Assembly: GCA_950097015.1 (NCBI GenBank)
Contig: CATNEN010000005.1
Span: 2,471,501 to 2,535,500, forward strand
DNA: 64,000 nucleotides
From: Macrostomum hystrix
Lineage: Eukaryota; Platyhelminthes; Macrostomidae
Direction of reading: 5' to 3'
Positions 1-19,700 of the stretch are shown one piece after another. Under the pieces are notes generated by a model. The model saw only the letters and a list, made by a program, of their open reading frames with translations, ran no database searches and was not told the origin of the DNA. A program made the translations under genes and the position numbers. Positions within the stretch are counted from its first letter, which is position 1. Each line of letters starts with the position of its first letter.

Positions 1-474
1 ATGAGTACAGACCATAGAATATATGATGAGTACAGACCATAGAATACACGATGAGTACAGACCATAGAATATATGATGAGTACAGACCACAGAATACATG
101 ATGAGTACAGACCACAGAATACATGATGAGTACAGACCATAGAATACATGATGAGTACAGACCATAGAATACATGATGAGTACAGACCATAGAATACATG
201 ATGAGTACAGACCATAGAATACATGATGAGTACAGACCATAGAATACATGATGAGTACAGACCATAGAATATATGATGAGTACAGACCATAGAATACATG
301 ATGAGTACAGACCATAGAATATATGATGAGTACAGACCATAGAATATATGATGAGTACAGACCATAGAATACACGATGAGTACAGACCATAGAATACATG
401 ATGAGTACAGACCATAGAATACATGATGAGTACAGACCATAGAATACACGATGAGTACAGACCATAGAATATAT
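1..474. repeat. 25-bp minisatellite, type 1
   Basis: About 19 head-to-tail copies of a 25-bp unit beginning ATGAGTACAGACCATAGAAT. It reaches the left edge. It probably lies in the intron after PAXIP1 exon 4. Confidence 0.97.
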
Positions 475-955
475 GATGAGTACACATCCTAGAACACACA
501 ATGAGTACACATCTTAGAACACATAATGAGTACACATCTTAGAACACATAATGAGTACACATCTTAGAACACATAATGAGTACACATCTTAGAACACATA
601 ATGAGTACACATCCTAGAACACATAATGAGTACACATCCTAGAACACATAATGAGTACACATCTTAGAACACATAATGAGTACACATCCTAGAACACATA
701 ATGAGTACACATCCTAGAACACATAATGAGTACACATCCTAGAACACATAATGAGTACACATCCTAGAACACATAATGAGTACACATCCTAGAACACATA
801 ATGAGTACACATCTTAGAACACATAATGAGTACACATCCTAGAACACATAATGAGTACACATCCTAGAACACGTAATGAGTACACATCCTAGAACACATA
901 ATAAGTACACATCCTAGAACACATAATGAGTACACATTCCAGAATATATAATCAG
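475..955. repeat. 25-bp minisatellite, type 2
   Basis: About 19 copies of a 25-bp unit beginning ATGAGTACACATCCTAGAAC. It shares period and about two thirds of its bases with type 1, which it abuts without a gap. Confidence 0.97.
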
Positions 956-1254
956 TATAAATTCTAGAAATACAATGTATATACACATCACAGAATAACA
1001 AAGAATTCATTTCGAACCTGATTGCGACAGAAAGCAGGACAATTACGTCGATCGACAATGCACGGCAGGTGTTGCACTTCAGTAGGCGGCTCCATAGAGC
1101 CTTTACTAATGCAGGCAGCTAACCAATTCATGCTAATTATGCGCTTCTTGTCCTGAAGTGCCTGGAAATGTTATTGGCACAAGATCGCTAAAAATAACGC
1201 AAATAAAAGTTAACGATTAACTGTATCGTATAGAAAAGCATCGTATTTTTTTAC

Positions 1255-4200
1255 CACAAAATATTCATCGCAGGTCAGGCACTCCAATAGTACGTGGGTA
1301 ACCCTCTCAGGACTGTATCGTTTAACAATGACACCGCCGCGAGATTCCACACGCTCTAGCCAGTGTCGCCGATATTTCGGACAATCGCCAAATGCAGGCG
1401 CGAAGAACACGCAGCCAATTAGGCAAAGATCTGTTGGAACTTTGTCTGGACAATCGTGTCCTACGTAAATTGGCTTCGGCGGCTGCGGTGGCGCCTGATG
1501 TGGCTGAGCCTGTTGATGATGCTGCTGATGCTGAGGGAGATGCGCCATGCCAGTCGAAGCCGAAGCAACAGCCGGACCGCCAGCAACAACAACAGCAGTT
1601 GGAGACTTCATAGCAACCGGCGATTGTCCGGGTGGGCCAATCAGAACACCCGCTTGATGCGGCGGATGCTGCATTTGGTGATGATGCTGCTGCTGCTGGT
1701 GATGCTGTTGAACCACAGCCGCGGCTACTGATGGCGGTACTGCCACCGTTGTTCCAGAATGCGGAGTGTGCTGGTGTTGCAGCTGCTGCTGATGATGCTG
1801 TTGCTGCAACTGTTGCTGATGCTGCTGCTGCAACTGACTTTGATGCTGAAACTGCTGGTGATGCTGAACTGCAACAGATACTGGCGATTGTATATGCGGC
1901 GGCATCGGCTGCTGCTGCTGCTGCATCGAAGGATTCAAATGAACAGTTTGAGGCTGATGAAGCTGCTGCTGCTGATGGTGCTGTTGAGCCATTAGCTGGT
2001 GGTGCGTCTGCTGCTGCTGCTGTTGCTGATGATGGTGATGCTGGGCAGCTGTGAGAGTCATTGGCGACGGTGCCGGACCAGCTGTTGCCAACAAGCGCGA
2101 CTGCAAATTCATTGTGGGCGGCGGCAGCTGCGGCTGATGATGATGCCCGACATACTGCTGAGGAGACTGCGGCGGCGGATGCGGTTGTGCTGCGTAGGGG
2201 GCGAACTGCGGCGGCTGCTGCTGTTGCGAATACAGCAGGTGCTGCTGCTGCTGCTGCATATGCGCATGATGATGCTGCAGCTGTTGCTGTTGAAGCTGTT
2301 GTTGCTGATGCTGATGATGAATCGACTGATCAATATGCGGAGCAGGCGCCAGAAAGATACTTTGGGCTACAGTGGGTGGAGGTGCTGGCTGCTGCTGCTG
2401 CTGTTGCTGGGGTTGATGAGACAGAGTTGTCACAGGCGAGGCAGCCACCGCGGATGCCGCCGACACAGCAGCGACAGACGCAGCTGTGGAAGAGCTAACA
2501 GCGGCGCAGCCAGTGACGTTGATACTAACGCAGCTAGCTGGCGATTGCATTGTACTAGGGGAGAATGTTGGCAGTCCCGGAGTGGACATTGGCGACACCT
2601 CCTGCTGCTGATTAGAAGCTGGCTGCAGTAGCATGCCACCGCTAGCGGTTGCGACCGACTGTGCAGTGGTTGGTGCAGCTGTGGTTAGGGCGGCAGTCGC
2701 AGTTGTAGCGGCGGCCGCAGTACTAACTGTAGGAGCTATTTTACCTATTTTACCCTTGCCAGGACTCTTTGGCGAGCGTGTTTTCGATGGCGACTTTGGC
2801 GATCTAGGTGGCTTCTTTGGCTGTTGAAATGGAGGGATTATCATTATTAAGCTATTAGCTAGTGACGGACTTGACTATATCAAGGATGGTTATTAAAAAC
2901 TTTTTACTTCATGCCATGGGGTCGGTGTCCCTGAGTTTGATTCCGCAGCGAGGTCACATTCATTTGGGGCGCAGCCGCGGAGAGAAGGCTTTTCGTGCAA
3001 TTTACATCTTTGTAACCTCCAAATTTTGTGCAAATGTATGTACACTGCCTGTCGATGAGAAAGTCAGGGCATATGTACACACGGTAACACACCTGCGTAC
3101 AGTATCCTAGCGTGTGTTCTCGGGAGTCAGCGAAATGGGCAGAATTGCGGGTCTAGTGTCAGCAAACGATGTGCCATTGCCCACAACCCTCCTGCAATTA
3201 TTAATAATATTATTATTATACTCAACGCCATGGCTACCAGGCTAGGCTTACCTGCGAAGGTGAAGATTTTGGCGCCGAATCTTTCGGATGCCCCAAATGA
3301 CTGAGAATACTTTTAACATTCTGCTGCACAATGGCATCTTTTTCTTCTTCATTTAATGATTGCTCTTGATGATGTTTGTTAGTTTTAAACTTCTTTTGCT
3401 GCTGCTGCTGTTGCTGCTGCTGAGCCACAGTAAGGCCAACCATCACAGCGGGATTAGAAGAGGAAGTGGCAACACCTGCCGGAGCAGTGCCTACAACAAC
3501 TCCGCCCATAGACATGGAAACTGAGGCGGGTGACATCAGTGTCTGCGGCTGCTGCTGCTGTTGCTGCGATGCCGTTTGAGTTAAACCAATGACGGGAGGA
3601 TTGCCAACTAGTTGCTGCTGCTGCTGTTGCTGCATCTGCGGCTTGGCACCCGCGCCGCTAATCGCTAGACGTTGAAATGTTGGCGACTGCGGCTGCTGCT
3701 GCTGCTGCTGCTGAGCAAGCGGAGCAGCTATACGCATGTGAAATGGCTGCTGTGGCTGTGGCTGCTGCTGCTGTTGCTGCTGAGCTGCAGGAGCAAATCT
3801 AGGCGGCTGGCCAGCTATTTGAGATATTGCAGCCGAAGCAATAGATTGTGGCTGCACACGAACCATATTAGGATTGTGTGTCAGTATGGTCACTTGCTGT
3901 TGTTGCTGCTGTGGTAGCTGCTGCTGCTGCGGTTGTTGCTGTTGACTAGATTGCATTTGCTGCTGCTGCTGCTGCATTTGCAGCGTCTAAGAAAGCAATA
4001 AATATACATAGAATATAGGATTCGTTATTTACTCTAATGATGACATACCCTAAAATTCACTAGCGATAAATTGCATGCATTAACGACTCAAAAAAACCGT
4101 AGCCTATCACACACCTTGAAGGCAATGTGAATTTACGAAATGCTCTTTTTAGGGAATTTTCTGTTTAAAAAATATGCAGTTTAGGGAATGTAGAAGGCTG

Positions 4201-7200
4201 ACCTGATGCTGTGCCGATCTCTGCTGAATATTAACAGACACAACTGGTACATTATCAACGTGACTGCCAACGTGAACATCGATGGGCTGAGGACCGCCAG
4301 CTGCTGCGGCGGCGACTGCGGGGCCGAAGCTCAGCATCGCAGCGGCTGAAGCAGATGCACTTGAACCTCCGTTAGCGCCGCCAGTCAAAGCGAAATAAGA
4401 CGAAGCTCGATTCAACCTACTAGGATGATAATCGCTTTCCCTTTGCATAGCGTCGTGCTGAACAGAATCAGTAACCCAGTCTGGCAGTACAACATTTACT
4501 CTAGCCTTTAATTGAGCCAGCTGATCCATTAGCCTACCGCCGCCTTGAGTAGTGACAAAATGGGTCACAGAATTATCTAGGCGACATTTAATTTCGGCAC
4601 CGCGAAAGCTTAACAAAGCGTACAGATGAAACCAGTCCTGACGATTCACTTTGGCTATGAATGCTGTTACGCCGCGAAACAATTTTTTAATGCCAGGATG
4701 AAACCAGTCCATTTGCTGTTGAGATTGTAATTTGCATGACAGTGACACCCATTGCGGCGTGACCACTTTGACGTTGTGCAGATCGGCAGCTTCGGCTACT
4801 TCGTCAGCATCGGGATCATCGCTAACTGCCAGGCTACAACTGGACGTTAGTAAGCCTGTTTTTGTAGCGCCATGACGATCGAGCAGGTCTAGCGCCTAAA
4901 GTAAATTGAAAAAATAAAATAAAATAAAAGTAAATACTTCATTCAAAATATAAGTTTTGCATATCCCTCTGAGACAGCTTTGCTTATAAAAATCTCATTT
5001 AGGAGCACACTTTGTCATTTAGGAAAATGACAAACTATTAAACCAAGGCTTCAATGAAGTGTCACATGTGTCAAGTATCATTTGTGACAACCATTGGGTA
5101 GTTTCTTGACTTAAGAATATATTCTACAAAACTGTATAAATAAGCCATGCTGACAACACATAACTGAGAAATATTAACAAAGCTAAGAATAAATATCATC
5201 TCATGAAGCAATAGCATTATTAAACTACTCAGTTTTCACAATATATCACCCATCCATTTAAATGTTTTAAATCTAAATCAGACTTTCTAAACTTTCTAAA
5301 ACGTAGAACCATTATGTTTCTTTTGTTACTTTGAAAAAGCAATAAGACAAACAGAAACTATTTTTAGGACTCGAGCAATCTTAGCCACTTAAGATAGTCT
5401 TCAGTATATTTTTTTTTCTAATTTATTTTCATTTTGGAAATAAACACATTATTTAAAGCAGATTTCTCAAGATAAAAAATGATATAAATGAACAAGAATT
5501 AAAACTGACAGTAAAAATTTTTATTAAACACTTAGAGTCTTTATGGGTCTATTTAAATACCAAACTGACCATAACAGACAGCAATGGGATTTCAATGGAT
5601 TTCAATGGAGTATAGTAGAACCAAAGAAATAGATTTTTATACTTTATATTAAAATATAGCTTTAAGAGCTTTGCCAAATTTCTTGTTAACATAAAAAAAC
5701 TGCATTTGAAAAAAACTTAAAATAAAAAATGTGTAAACTAATTTGTAATGTAAAACTAGTTACGCTTACCAAACCAATTAAAAAATTAAATATAAAACAA
5801 CACTACTACATTGGTCCACTACATACCACTGCAGTCCTATTGGGATCCTGGACACTTTGTCATCTTACAACTTCGCCATACACTTGGAAATTAGGACACT
5901 TTGTCATCTACTAATAACAAGCAATCAAGTTTGTCATCAATAAAGTGAGGGTGAGGTGGTGGGGCAAAGGTATGAACACACTTCACACTCTAAATTGTCA
6001 AAATGAGGTGTCAAAACTGATTTCATTATAAGAGTTGAAAGATAGGTGCCAACACAATGTGAGGGTAGGGAGTTTTTTAACTTTGAAAACTTAGGTTTTA
6101 TAGATGACAAAGTGTCCACAAGTCTACGTCTCTTGGTCATCCACCCTCTGAGATATTGGACAGATCGTCATCTGGATGACAAAGTTGTAAGATGACGAAG
6201 TGTCCAGGTACCGTCCTATTGTAGTCATGTCATGACTAGATAGATCAACTTAAGACTTTAGGGTAATGTATCATCAACCAAACAAGAATATGCATTTTTT
6301 TAACTTCAAACCTAAGCTACAGATTTTCTATTTAAGATATCATGATAAATCAAAAGCCAAGTTATAGAAAACAGTTACATCTTTCTAAAAAGTATCTGCT
6401 TTTGCTATTTTGTCAAATAGAAAAAAGTTATTCCTGCTTTTTATCTAAAACCGAACAATGATTTTCATGTATCTTCAAACCAAACAGAGAATTTGATGTT
6501 TGTTTTTACAATTTGAGTGAGTGGTTTAATCTTATTTTAAGGAGTGAACTATCATGAATTATGTCATCTGAAAGCATTTTTCATGCTCTATAAATAACTA
6601 CATTTATGGTCATTTAATTGGCAAGCAACCATATACAATCTTCATCTAAAGTACATACTGAAAAAATGTTGTTAAAAAGTATGCTTTTGCAATAAAAATT
6701 TCTACTGAAACATCAATATCTTTCTTTCCTCTTAATGCTTCATTGCACATCATGCCTCAGCTTGTAGATAATTTCTTCAACTTTCAAATTAGTTGTTCTG
6801 TGAAACACAATAGCTTGCTTCATCTTTCACAAGACCAAGAAAGGAGTCAAAATTATTGTTCAGTTTTGAAGATACACTGTTCGGTTGATGATACATTACC
6901 CTATTATATGCCTAAGCACAAATGTAATACTGCTAATAATGCACTACCACAATAGAATGCACTACCACAATAGATACACTAACACTAATCACTAATCATC
7001 TTCTAATTCAAATAGGTTATACCATTAATATTCATGATATATCTAAATTTAGCTATGCACTACATGTCATAAAATATAACAAATTAAAGCAAACAAACTT
7101 CTAACTTCTAACAAAAGTTATAATACTTAAAAGCATCATGTAATTGAATTCAAGAAAAAGAATTAGGAAATAAATTAGCTACAGTTAGGATTCAGTTCAT

Positions 7201-7295
7201 ACACTTACAAGGATTATATGATGGCTTAGACTTACCGATTTGTCAGAACATGCAATAACATAATATCGCATTCCAGCAAACAACTTGTTAGTCAT
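1255..7295 (-). CDS. PAXIP1: PAXIP1/PTIP-like BRCT protein, 3' part outside the window
   Basis: Exons on the minus strand: 7236-7295, 4203-4895, 3252-3986 and 1255-2820, all joined in phase 0 at GT-AG sites, giving 1018 codons. The start is the ATG at 7295 followed by 19 codons and a gtaagt donor; it supplies the first strand of BRCT1. Residues about 1-85 form BRCT1 and 86-175 form BRCT2 (KLFRGVTAFI and NVVLPDWV are typical). A very long Gln/His/Pro/Ala-rich linker follows, then BRCT3 near the end of exon 4 (CLIGCVFFAP). PTIP proteins carry six BRCTs: they bind phosphorylated 53BP1 and the MLL3/4 H3K4 methyltransferase complex in the nucleus. The remaining BRCTs should lie left of the window; the donor at 1254 is inferred. 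The order BRCT-BRCT-polyQ-BRCT fits PTIP better than other BRCT families. Confidence 0.87.
2917..3220 (+). mobile_element. SINE family A, copy 1 (5' truncated)
   Basis: It starts in the tRNA B-box part (CTGAGTTTGATTCC), continues with the shared body (CATTTGGGGCGCAGCCGCGG, GATGAGAAAGTCAGGGCA, GTCAGCGAAATGGGCAGAAT) and ends in an ATT-rich tail. It is inserted antisense in PAXIP1 intron 3, only about 30 bases from exon 3. Confidence 0.9.
4896..7235 (-). other. PAXIP1 intron 1
   Basis: A 2.3-kb A+T-rich intron. Apart from the MITE at 5843-6212 I see no gene, array or RNA in it. Confidence 0.75.
5843..6212. mobile_element. 370-bp MITE with 9-bp target duplication
   Basis: The ends are inverted copies of about 30 bp: the left reads GGATCCTGGACACTTTGTCA and the right end, reversed, reads GGTACCTGGACACTTCGTCA; both continue TCTTACAACTT. 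The element is flanked by GTCCTATTG at 5834-5842 and 6213-6221. Inside, GGACACTTTGTCATC recurs near 5893 and, inverted, near 6103, so the end motif is present four times. There is no coding capacity. GG termini with an 8-9 bp duplication resemble Merlin elements; a Mutator-like source is also possible. Confidence 0.85.
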
Positions 7296-8210
7296 TCTTT
7301 GACCCAATGATTTGTTCAATTTAATATATTTAATTTAAGCTTTCAAAATTAGTTAACCAGTTAACCACGACTTAGTAGCTCATTCAATTATGAGTAGGTT
7401 AAAGTGTTTAAACAACTCAACTGTATTCTTGTAGACTAAAATTCTATAAAATAAAGAGTCTTTTAAAAAAAATTTAGCTTAAAAGCTAGAAACCTGAGTG
7501 CCGATCAAATCCTATTCCAAGCAACATTTTGTCCTTAAGCTTTACAAAGGCTTTAACTTTCAGTCCCGACTCCACACGTTGTTGACTTTAGCGAAAAGAC
7601 AAATGGAATAGAATTAAATTCTAAAGACTGCCTCAGAGCAACTTTTTGTTAAAGAAAAAATAAGACAAGGGTAATTTATTTCAATTGTTAGTAAATAAAA
7701 TAAAGAGTTTATGTGACTGTTTATAATCCCTCTCTATATTACTGAATTGCATTTTAATGCGCAAGGTCAAGTTGAATGACAAATTGAAAATTGTTCGAAG
7801 CAAAATCTTATATCGCAGTTAATAATTATAAAAAATAATTTTAATCTTTAAATAATATTTTTAACGCTGTTACACTGTGAGCGAGACGTATTGTAAATAT
7901 ATTTGTTTTACAGCAAGTCATATAAACTCTTAGCTAGTTATAACAAACGTAGTTTACTTTTACTAAAAAAGCACATCGTGTAGTTTTTTGTGTAATTTTT
8001 CTTTGCCTATCATCAAATAACACACAAACTGCTTTTACTACAGGATAAAGTTTATTGCTTTCGAAAGCAACCTTCAAGTTTAAATTCCTGAAGACACTTA
8101 CGAGTAAGACCCGCGACGAATAGTAGCCTCCAAGCCGTCGTGTTGGTGTTGAGTGCCATATTAATTTCCCATTTGTCACATTCAGAACTTCATAGCGTCT
8201 TTTTTAAAAC
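7296..8210. promoter_or_regulatory. Shared upstream region of PAXIP1 and RUVBL2
   Basis: 915 bp separate the two divergent start codons. It is A+T-rich, without a repeat array or an obvious TATA box. Head-to-head spacing of this size suggests a bidirectional promoter; that is inference. Confidence 0.5.
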
Positions 8211-14557
<6,347 letters not shown>

Positions 14558-16713
14558 TCTGACTAATTCTTCCGTCTATTTTGACTTTGTTGTAAGCTAG
14601 TGTTGTTGGCTATGTGGCATTGATTGATGATCCAAATGAAAGCTGGCTTGTCTGTGTTCGTTGTGTTTGTTTGTCTTTTTTACGATTTTTTAACTTCCTT
14701 TGCTTCTATTGTTGCTTCTATTCCTATTTTGTTGGGTCGGGGTTTCGCGTGCCAAAAAACGGTTACAAAAATATTCTGGAACAATGAGTGTTTAAAAACA
14801 AATCTCTCATTCTACTACATTCTACTATAAGTAGTTCAGGTTTATTGTTTCTTTTGTTTAAAAAAAGTCACAAGAAGGACAACTTGTGTGTTTTTATACA
14901 TTTTTATTCATATTGAGGTTCTTCCTCTGTAATCATGGCTAGGCAATTTTCGATTTGAAGAAGTAGTTTAATTTAAGTTTAATAGTGTGTTTCCCTCTTT
15001 AAAATTCTAAAAAATCTGTTTTTGTTAATTCTCACAAAAGTACCAACTTTTCTCCATTTCGCTAGTTGCATTGAATTATGACCAGCTTATTTTTATTCGA
15101 TTTGCTTAAACGACGACTTAAAAAGTAAATTAGTTCTGTCACCTTTTTTTACTAATTAAAATGTGCAAGCAGACAGTTAAGGTCTGAATTTTTTGTGACT
15201 AAAACACCTGTTTGCCTTTTTGTTTAACTGATTTTTCTGTAGGTTTTTCTCTAGCGTTTGTCAGAGTTTTTAATTTTATAATTATATATTTACTTTCCAT
15301 CGTATTCAGTTTTCAGTAGGCTTTCTGATTTATCTGTCTCTCGCTTTGAGTAAAGTTTCGGGCCTCGAACACTGGTGCTGCTGCTGCTGCTGCTGCCAAT
15401 TGCTTGCGACATGATTGACTTCCTCTTTCATTCATTCTATATTTTCCTTCCCCCCTCTCTCTTTTCCTCTAACCTCTCTTATCGTCCCATTTCAGTGGTT
15501 TAAAAAACTATTCCTTCATATATATACTCGTTTGTACTGACAGTACACTAGTTGTATTCTAATGTCTATTCTCTTGGGATTATGTACTTTTTTCAGAGAA
15601 GCTGAAGTTGCAGTAATGTTAATTTATTGTAGTATCGAAACTCTACCCTCATCGCTTACCTTAGGACATTATAAGAATACTATAAAGCTTCTTCTCAAGT
15701 CCTTAGCTCCGCAAACCTCTCAATTAACAAACCGAAAACTAAAAAACATGAATTATTATCAAACCCTATGCTTCAAAATCCCAGAGAATTAACAAACTCT
15801 AACCTTCAAAAACCTGAGGATTATCAAACCCTAACCTTCAAAAACTTAAGGATTATCAAACTCTAAGTTAAAAAAACCTGAGGATTATCAAACTCTTAGC
15901 TTAAAAAACCCGAGGATTATCAAACCCCAAGCTTCAAGAACCCGAGGATTATCAAACTCTAAATAAAAAACCCGAGGATTATCAAACCCCAAGCTTCAAA
16001 AATCCGAGAATTATCAAACCCCAAGCTTAAAAAATCCGAGGATTATTAAACTCTTAGCTTAAAAAACCCGAGGATTATCAAACTCTAACCTTCAAAAACA
16101 TAATGTACTTCTTGTTTAGGGTCAAATGAAGGTCACCCGCCCGTCTTTGTTTTTATCCCTCATCGATAGAAGGATTAAGCAACTAAGCAGCTAATATATG
16201 CCTAAAGCCGGCTTGTCCTGAAATATTTTTAATCTCTGGCCCAATTGTGAGAGCTGATGATTTGAGAACAGTATTGAGAATTCCCAATAGGCCATCTGGA
16301 CAGGTCTTCTAGCCCACTAAATCGGGTCAGGCAGACGGCTAAAACTAGCATGAGAGAAAGAGACATATCGGCCCCGTCCCGTACAGTCTCTAACTTATGT
16401 TTTCTGTCCTTCAAATCTTTTTTCTTCTGGTCAATTTTTCCTGGGTTAGAGAGGCGAGTAAGAGAGCCGACCATTTTGGATTGGCCGGATAACGAAGCAT
16501 GGAGATCGGGTGGGGTTGGGTGCAGTACAGTACTGTACAGTTGGTCTGGCTTGGCCTTGAACAGTTCGTAATGCAGCCTGTTTGTTATCCACTTCTAGAT
16601 ATATTAGTGCTTTGTCATTTGTCTGGTTTTCTACTAGCTAGAATTTCGCTTTTAACTGGTTATATTTCTAGTCTTATCTAAACCAATTCATTCTAAATTC
16701 ATACTATCTATCA
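14558..16713. other. Intergenic stretch after RUVBL2
   Basis: Probable RUVBL2 3' UTR followed by T-rich unique DNA, a (CTG)7 run near 15376-15397 and the minisatellite at 15775-16100. I see no supported coding exon. Confidence 0.6.
15775..16100. repeat. 31-32 bp minisatellite
   Basis: About ten diverged copies of a unit containing CCCGAGGATTATCAAACCCC followed by AAGCTTCAAAAA. Confidence 0.9.
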
Positions 16714-19700
16714 ATGGTGAGAAATGTTATTTCTTGATTATATAAAAGTACATGTTTTTAATATGTCGTCCGTAAACTTAAGACGCTTACGTTTAGTAAT
16801 TAGTAAGTTTTAATACTTTAAGTATGTTTATGTTTATGTACTTTTAGTACATTATTTACATGCTGATGCACTTATTTTAAAGTTATAGTATACAAAATAA
16901 AATACTATAATTTTACTAACGAGCATATTCGTATTGTATGCTGCTAGTGTAAACACTAATGTACTTATTTTTAGATGATAATGCAAACACAAATGTACTT
17001 ATTGTTAGATGATAATGTAAACACAAGGGGGCGAGTGGGTCAGCGGCTAGCGTCACTACCTCGCACTCCAATGGACGCTAGTTCGATTCTCGCTTCAAGT
17101 CACGATTAATTTCGGGACTTGTTGGAGGGTTTGGACAGTAGCGACCAGCGGAGGTGCACCATATTTCCTGCAATCAAAGCTTGAGATAATAGCTTCGCTC
17201 CTACCTTTCTGTGTGCCTGTTCTGCGTTGTGTGAGTTGTGTGCGAGTGTGTGGCGGGTGGCTGGCGGGCGGGTGTACACCGCCGCGCGCTTTCTGGATTT
17301 CCGTCATCGCGATTGGATAAGTGTACACTCATCACCCGCCCCCCCTGAGGACTGATTTCATATCAGCCTTCCGCCCCGGCTTGGTCTGCTCTGTGCGTGT
17401 GGGGCTGGGGCACTGCTGCCTATTCTGGGTGCCTCCTGACCTCCTCGGCTGGTCTGTGCTGCTGTGTGTTGTGCCTGCTCAGGGGAGACGGCGCGATGGG
17501 CGCTAGCCTAGTTCGCCGGTCTGGGGGCGTGCCGCTCCGTCGCTTGTGCGACAAGTGCCCCGGGCCCCCCTGCAAATAGATAGAGATAGTGTAAACACAA
17601 ATGTACTTATCGTATGATGCTAATGTAAACACGACTTTAACTTACTTACGATGCTAATGTACACACGAATGTACTCATAGCTCGATGCAAATGTACACAC
17701 GAATGTAATTTAAAACTATCCCTTCCGTACTACACAGACATAAAAGTACATTTCAATAAAACGTCGCGATCAATTGCCATCTTCAGGGTGCCCAGCAGAG
17801 CTACACTCTAGCCGACGTGCGCCAACGAGCCGAAGCCGGCGTCAACGCCTCGGCTTCCGGCGACGCCAACGATGAGAATCGTGACGCCGCCATTCAAGGC
17901 GTCCGTCTAGGCCTTCCAGCCGGCAACAGCAGCCGCAACGTGGTCGAAGCCAATATTGACAGCATGTCGCGGGAGAAACTCATCGAGCACCTCGCCCAGC
18001 TTGGCGTACCGCCGGCCGCCGAGGTGACCGACGCCGATTTGGCCGCCATGCTGAAATTGGTGGTGCGCAGCGACTTTTGGCGCGGCGTCTGGCAGCTGCA
18101 TCCGAATAAGGGCCTGCTGCGCATGTGGATGTACTCTCACGATGGATTTAGGAAGCGATTGGCTGCTATGCGCCAGACTGTGGCCGGCGATGCCGACCTC
18201 ACCGCTGCTCAGGTTGGCCTTGAGTTCATCATATTTTGCTATTTTCTAGTATATTAGTATATAAAGTCTAGTATATTTCGATTCTGGGATATTTACGATT
18301 GGGATATTTTAAATCGGGTATATTTTAAGCTTGGGATATTTTGAATCTGGGATATTTCACGCTTGGAATATTTTGAATCTGGGATATTTTATGCTTGGGA
18401 TATTTTGAATCTGGGTTATTTCACGCTTGGAATATTTTGAATCTGGGATATTTAACGCTTGGAATATTTTGAATCTGGGTTATTTCACGCTTGGAATATT
18501 TTGAATCTGGGTTATTTCACGCTTGGGATATTTTGAATCTGGGTTATTTCACGCTTGGAATATTTTGAATCTGGGATATTTTATGCTTGGGATATTTTGA
18601 ATCTGGGTTATTTCACGCTTGGGATATTTTGAATCTGGGTTATTTCACGCTTGGAATATTTTGAATCTGGGATATTTTATGCTTGGGATATTTTGAATCT
18701 GGGTTATTTCACGCTTGGGATATTTTGAATCTGGGTTATTTCACGCTTGGGATATTTTGAATCTGGGATATTTAACGCTTGGAATATTTTGAATCTGGGT
18801 TATTTCACGCTTGGGATATTTTGAATCTGGGTTATTTCACGCTTGGGATATTTTGAATCTGGGATATTTTATGCTTGGGATATTTTGAATCTGGGTTATT
18901 TCACGCTTGGAATATTTTGAATCTGGGATATTTAACGCTTGGAATATTTTGAATCTGGGTTATTTCACGCTTGGGATATTTTGAATCTGGGTTATTTCAC
19001 GCTTGGGATATTTTGAATCTGGGATATTTCACGCTTGGAATATTTTGAATCTGAGATATTTTATGCTTGGGATATTTTGAATCTGGGATATTTTGAATCT
19101 GGGATATTTCACGCTTGGGATATTTTGAATCTGGGATATTTCACGCTTGGGATATTTTGAATCTGGGATATTTCACGCTTGGGATATTTTGAATCGGGAT
19201 ATTTCACGCTTGGAATATTTTGAATCGGGATATTTCACGCTTGGGATATTTTGAATCGGGATATTTCACGCTTGGGATATTTTGAATCGGGATATTTCAC
19301 GCTTGGGATATGCCACGCTAAGGAGAGTTTAAGGTTTTAATACTTCGAATCTAGGATTTTAGCTTCGATTATTAATATAACTGGGATTTCTAACACAGCT
19401 TGGAAAATTTCAAATTCGCGATATTTTGCAATTGGAAAACTATTGCACAATTATTTAAGTTATTTAAGCTTAAATAAACCCATTGAGGCCAGGTGTACAG
19501 ACTAGTGATACATTTGCAGCTTATATGAGACTCGAACTCGCGACCTCTTAGAAAAACAATCAAAAGTTCGTATTCATTAAATTTATTCTAACAAATGTTC
19601 TTCAACCAAAACAGGTGGCGGACGTTGATAGCCATCTGCAGGGCTTCCTAAAGAAGAACTCGCCGCATTCGGAATTCGAGGACGCCCAACTGTTTCCCTT

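Noticed and set aside
1-955. CRISPR array
   Set aside because: Units are contiguous with no spacers, and the genome is eukaryotic.
1392-2631. Plus-strand frames of Ala/Leu/Arg type over PAXIP1 exon 4
   Set aside because: They are the reverse reading of CAG/CAA runs and have no independent support.
2821-2844. ATG at 2844 as the start of a separate proline/serine-rich gene
   Set aside because: A good acceptor (TTCAACAG) ends at 2821 and the phase agrees with PAXIP1 exon 3, so this is exon 4 and the bases before it are intron.
7934-8179. 81-codon minus-strand frame between PAXIP1 and RUVBL2
   Set aside because: No domain; PAXIP1 already has a matching first exon at 7236-7295, and this could at most be a 5' UTR part.
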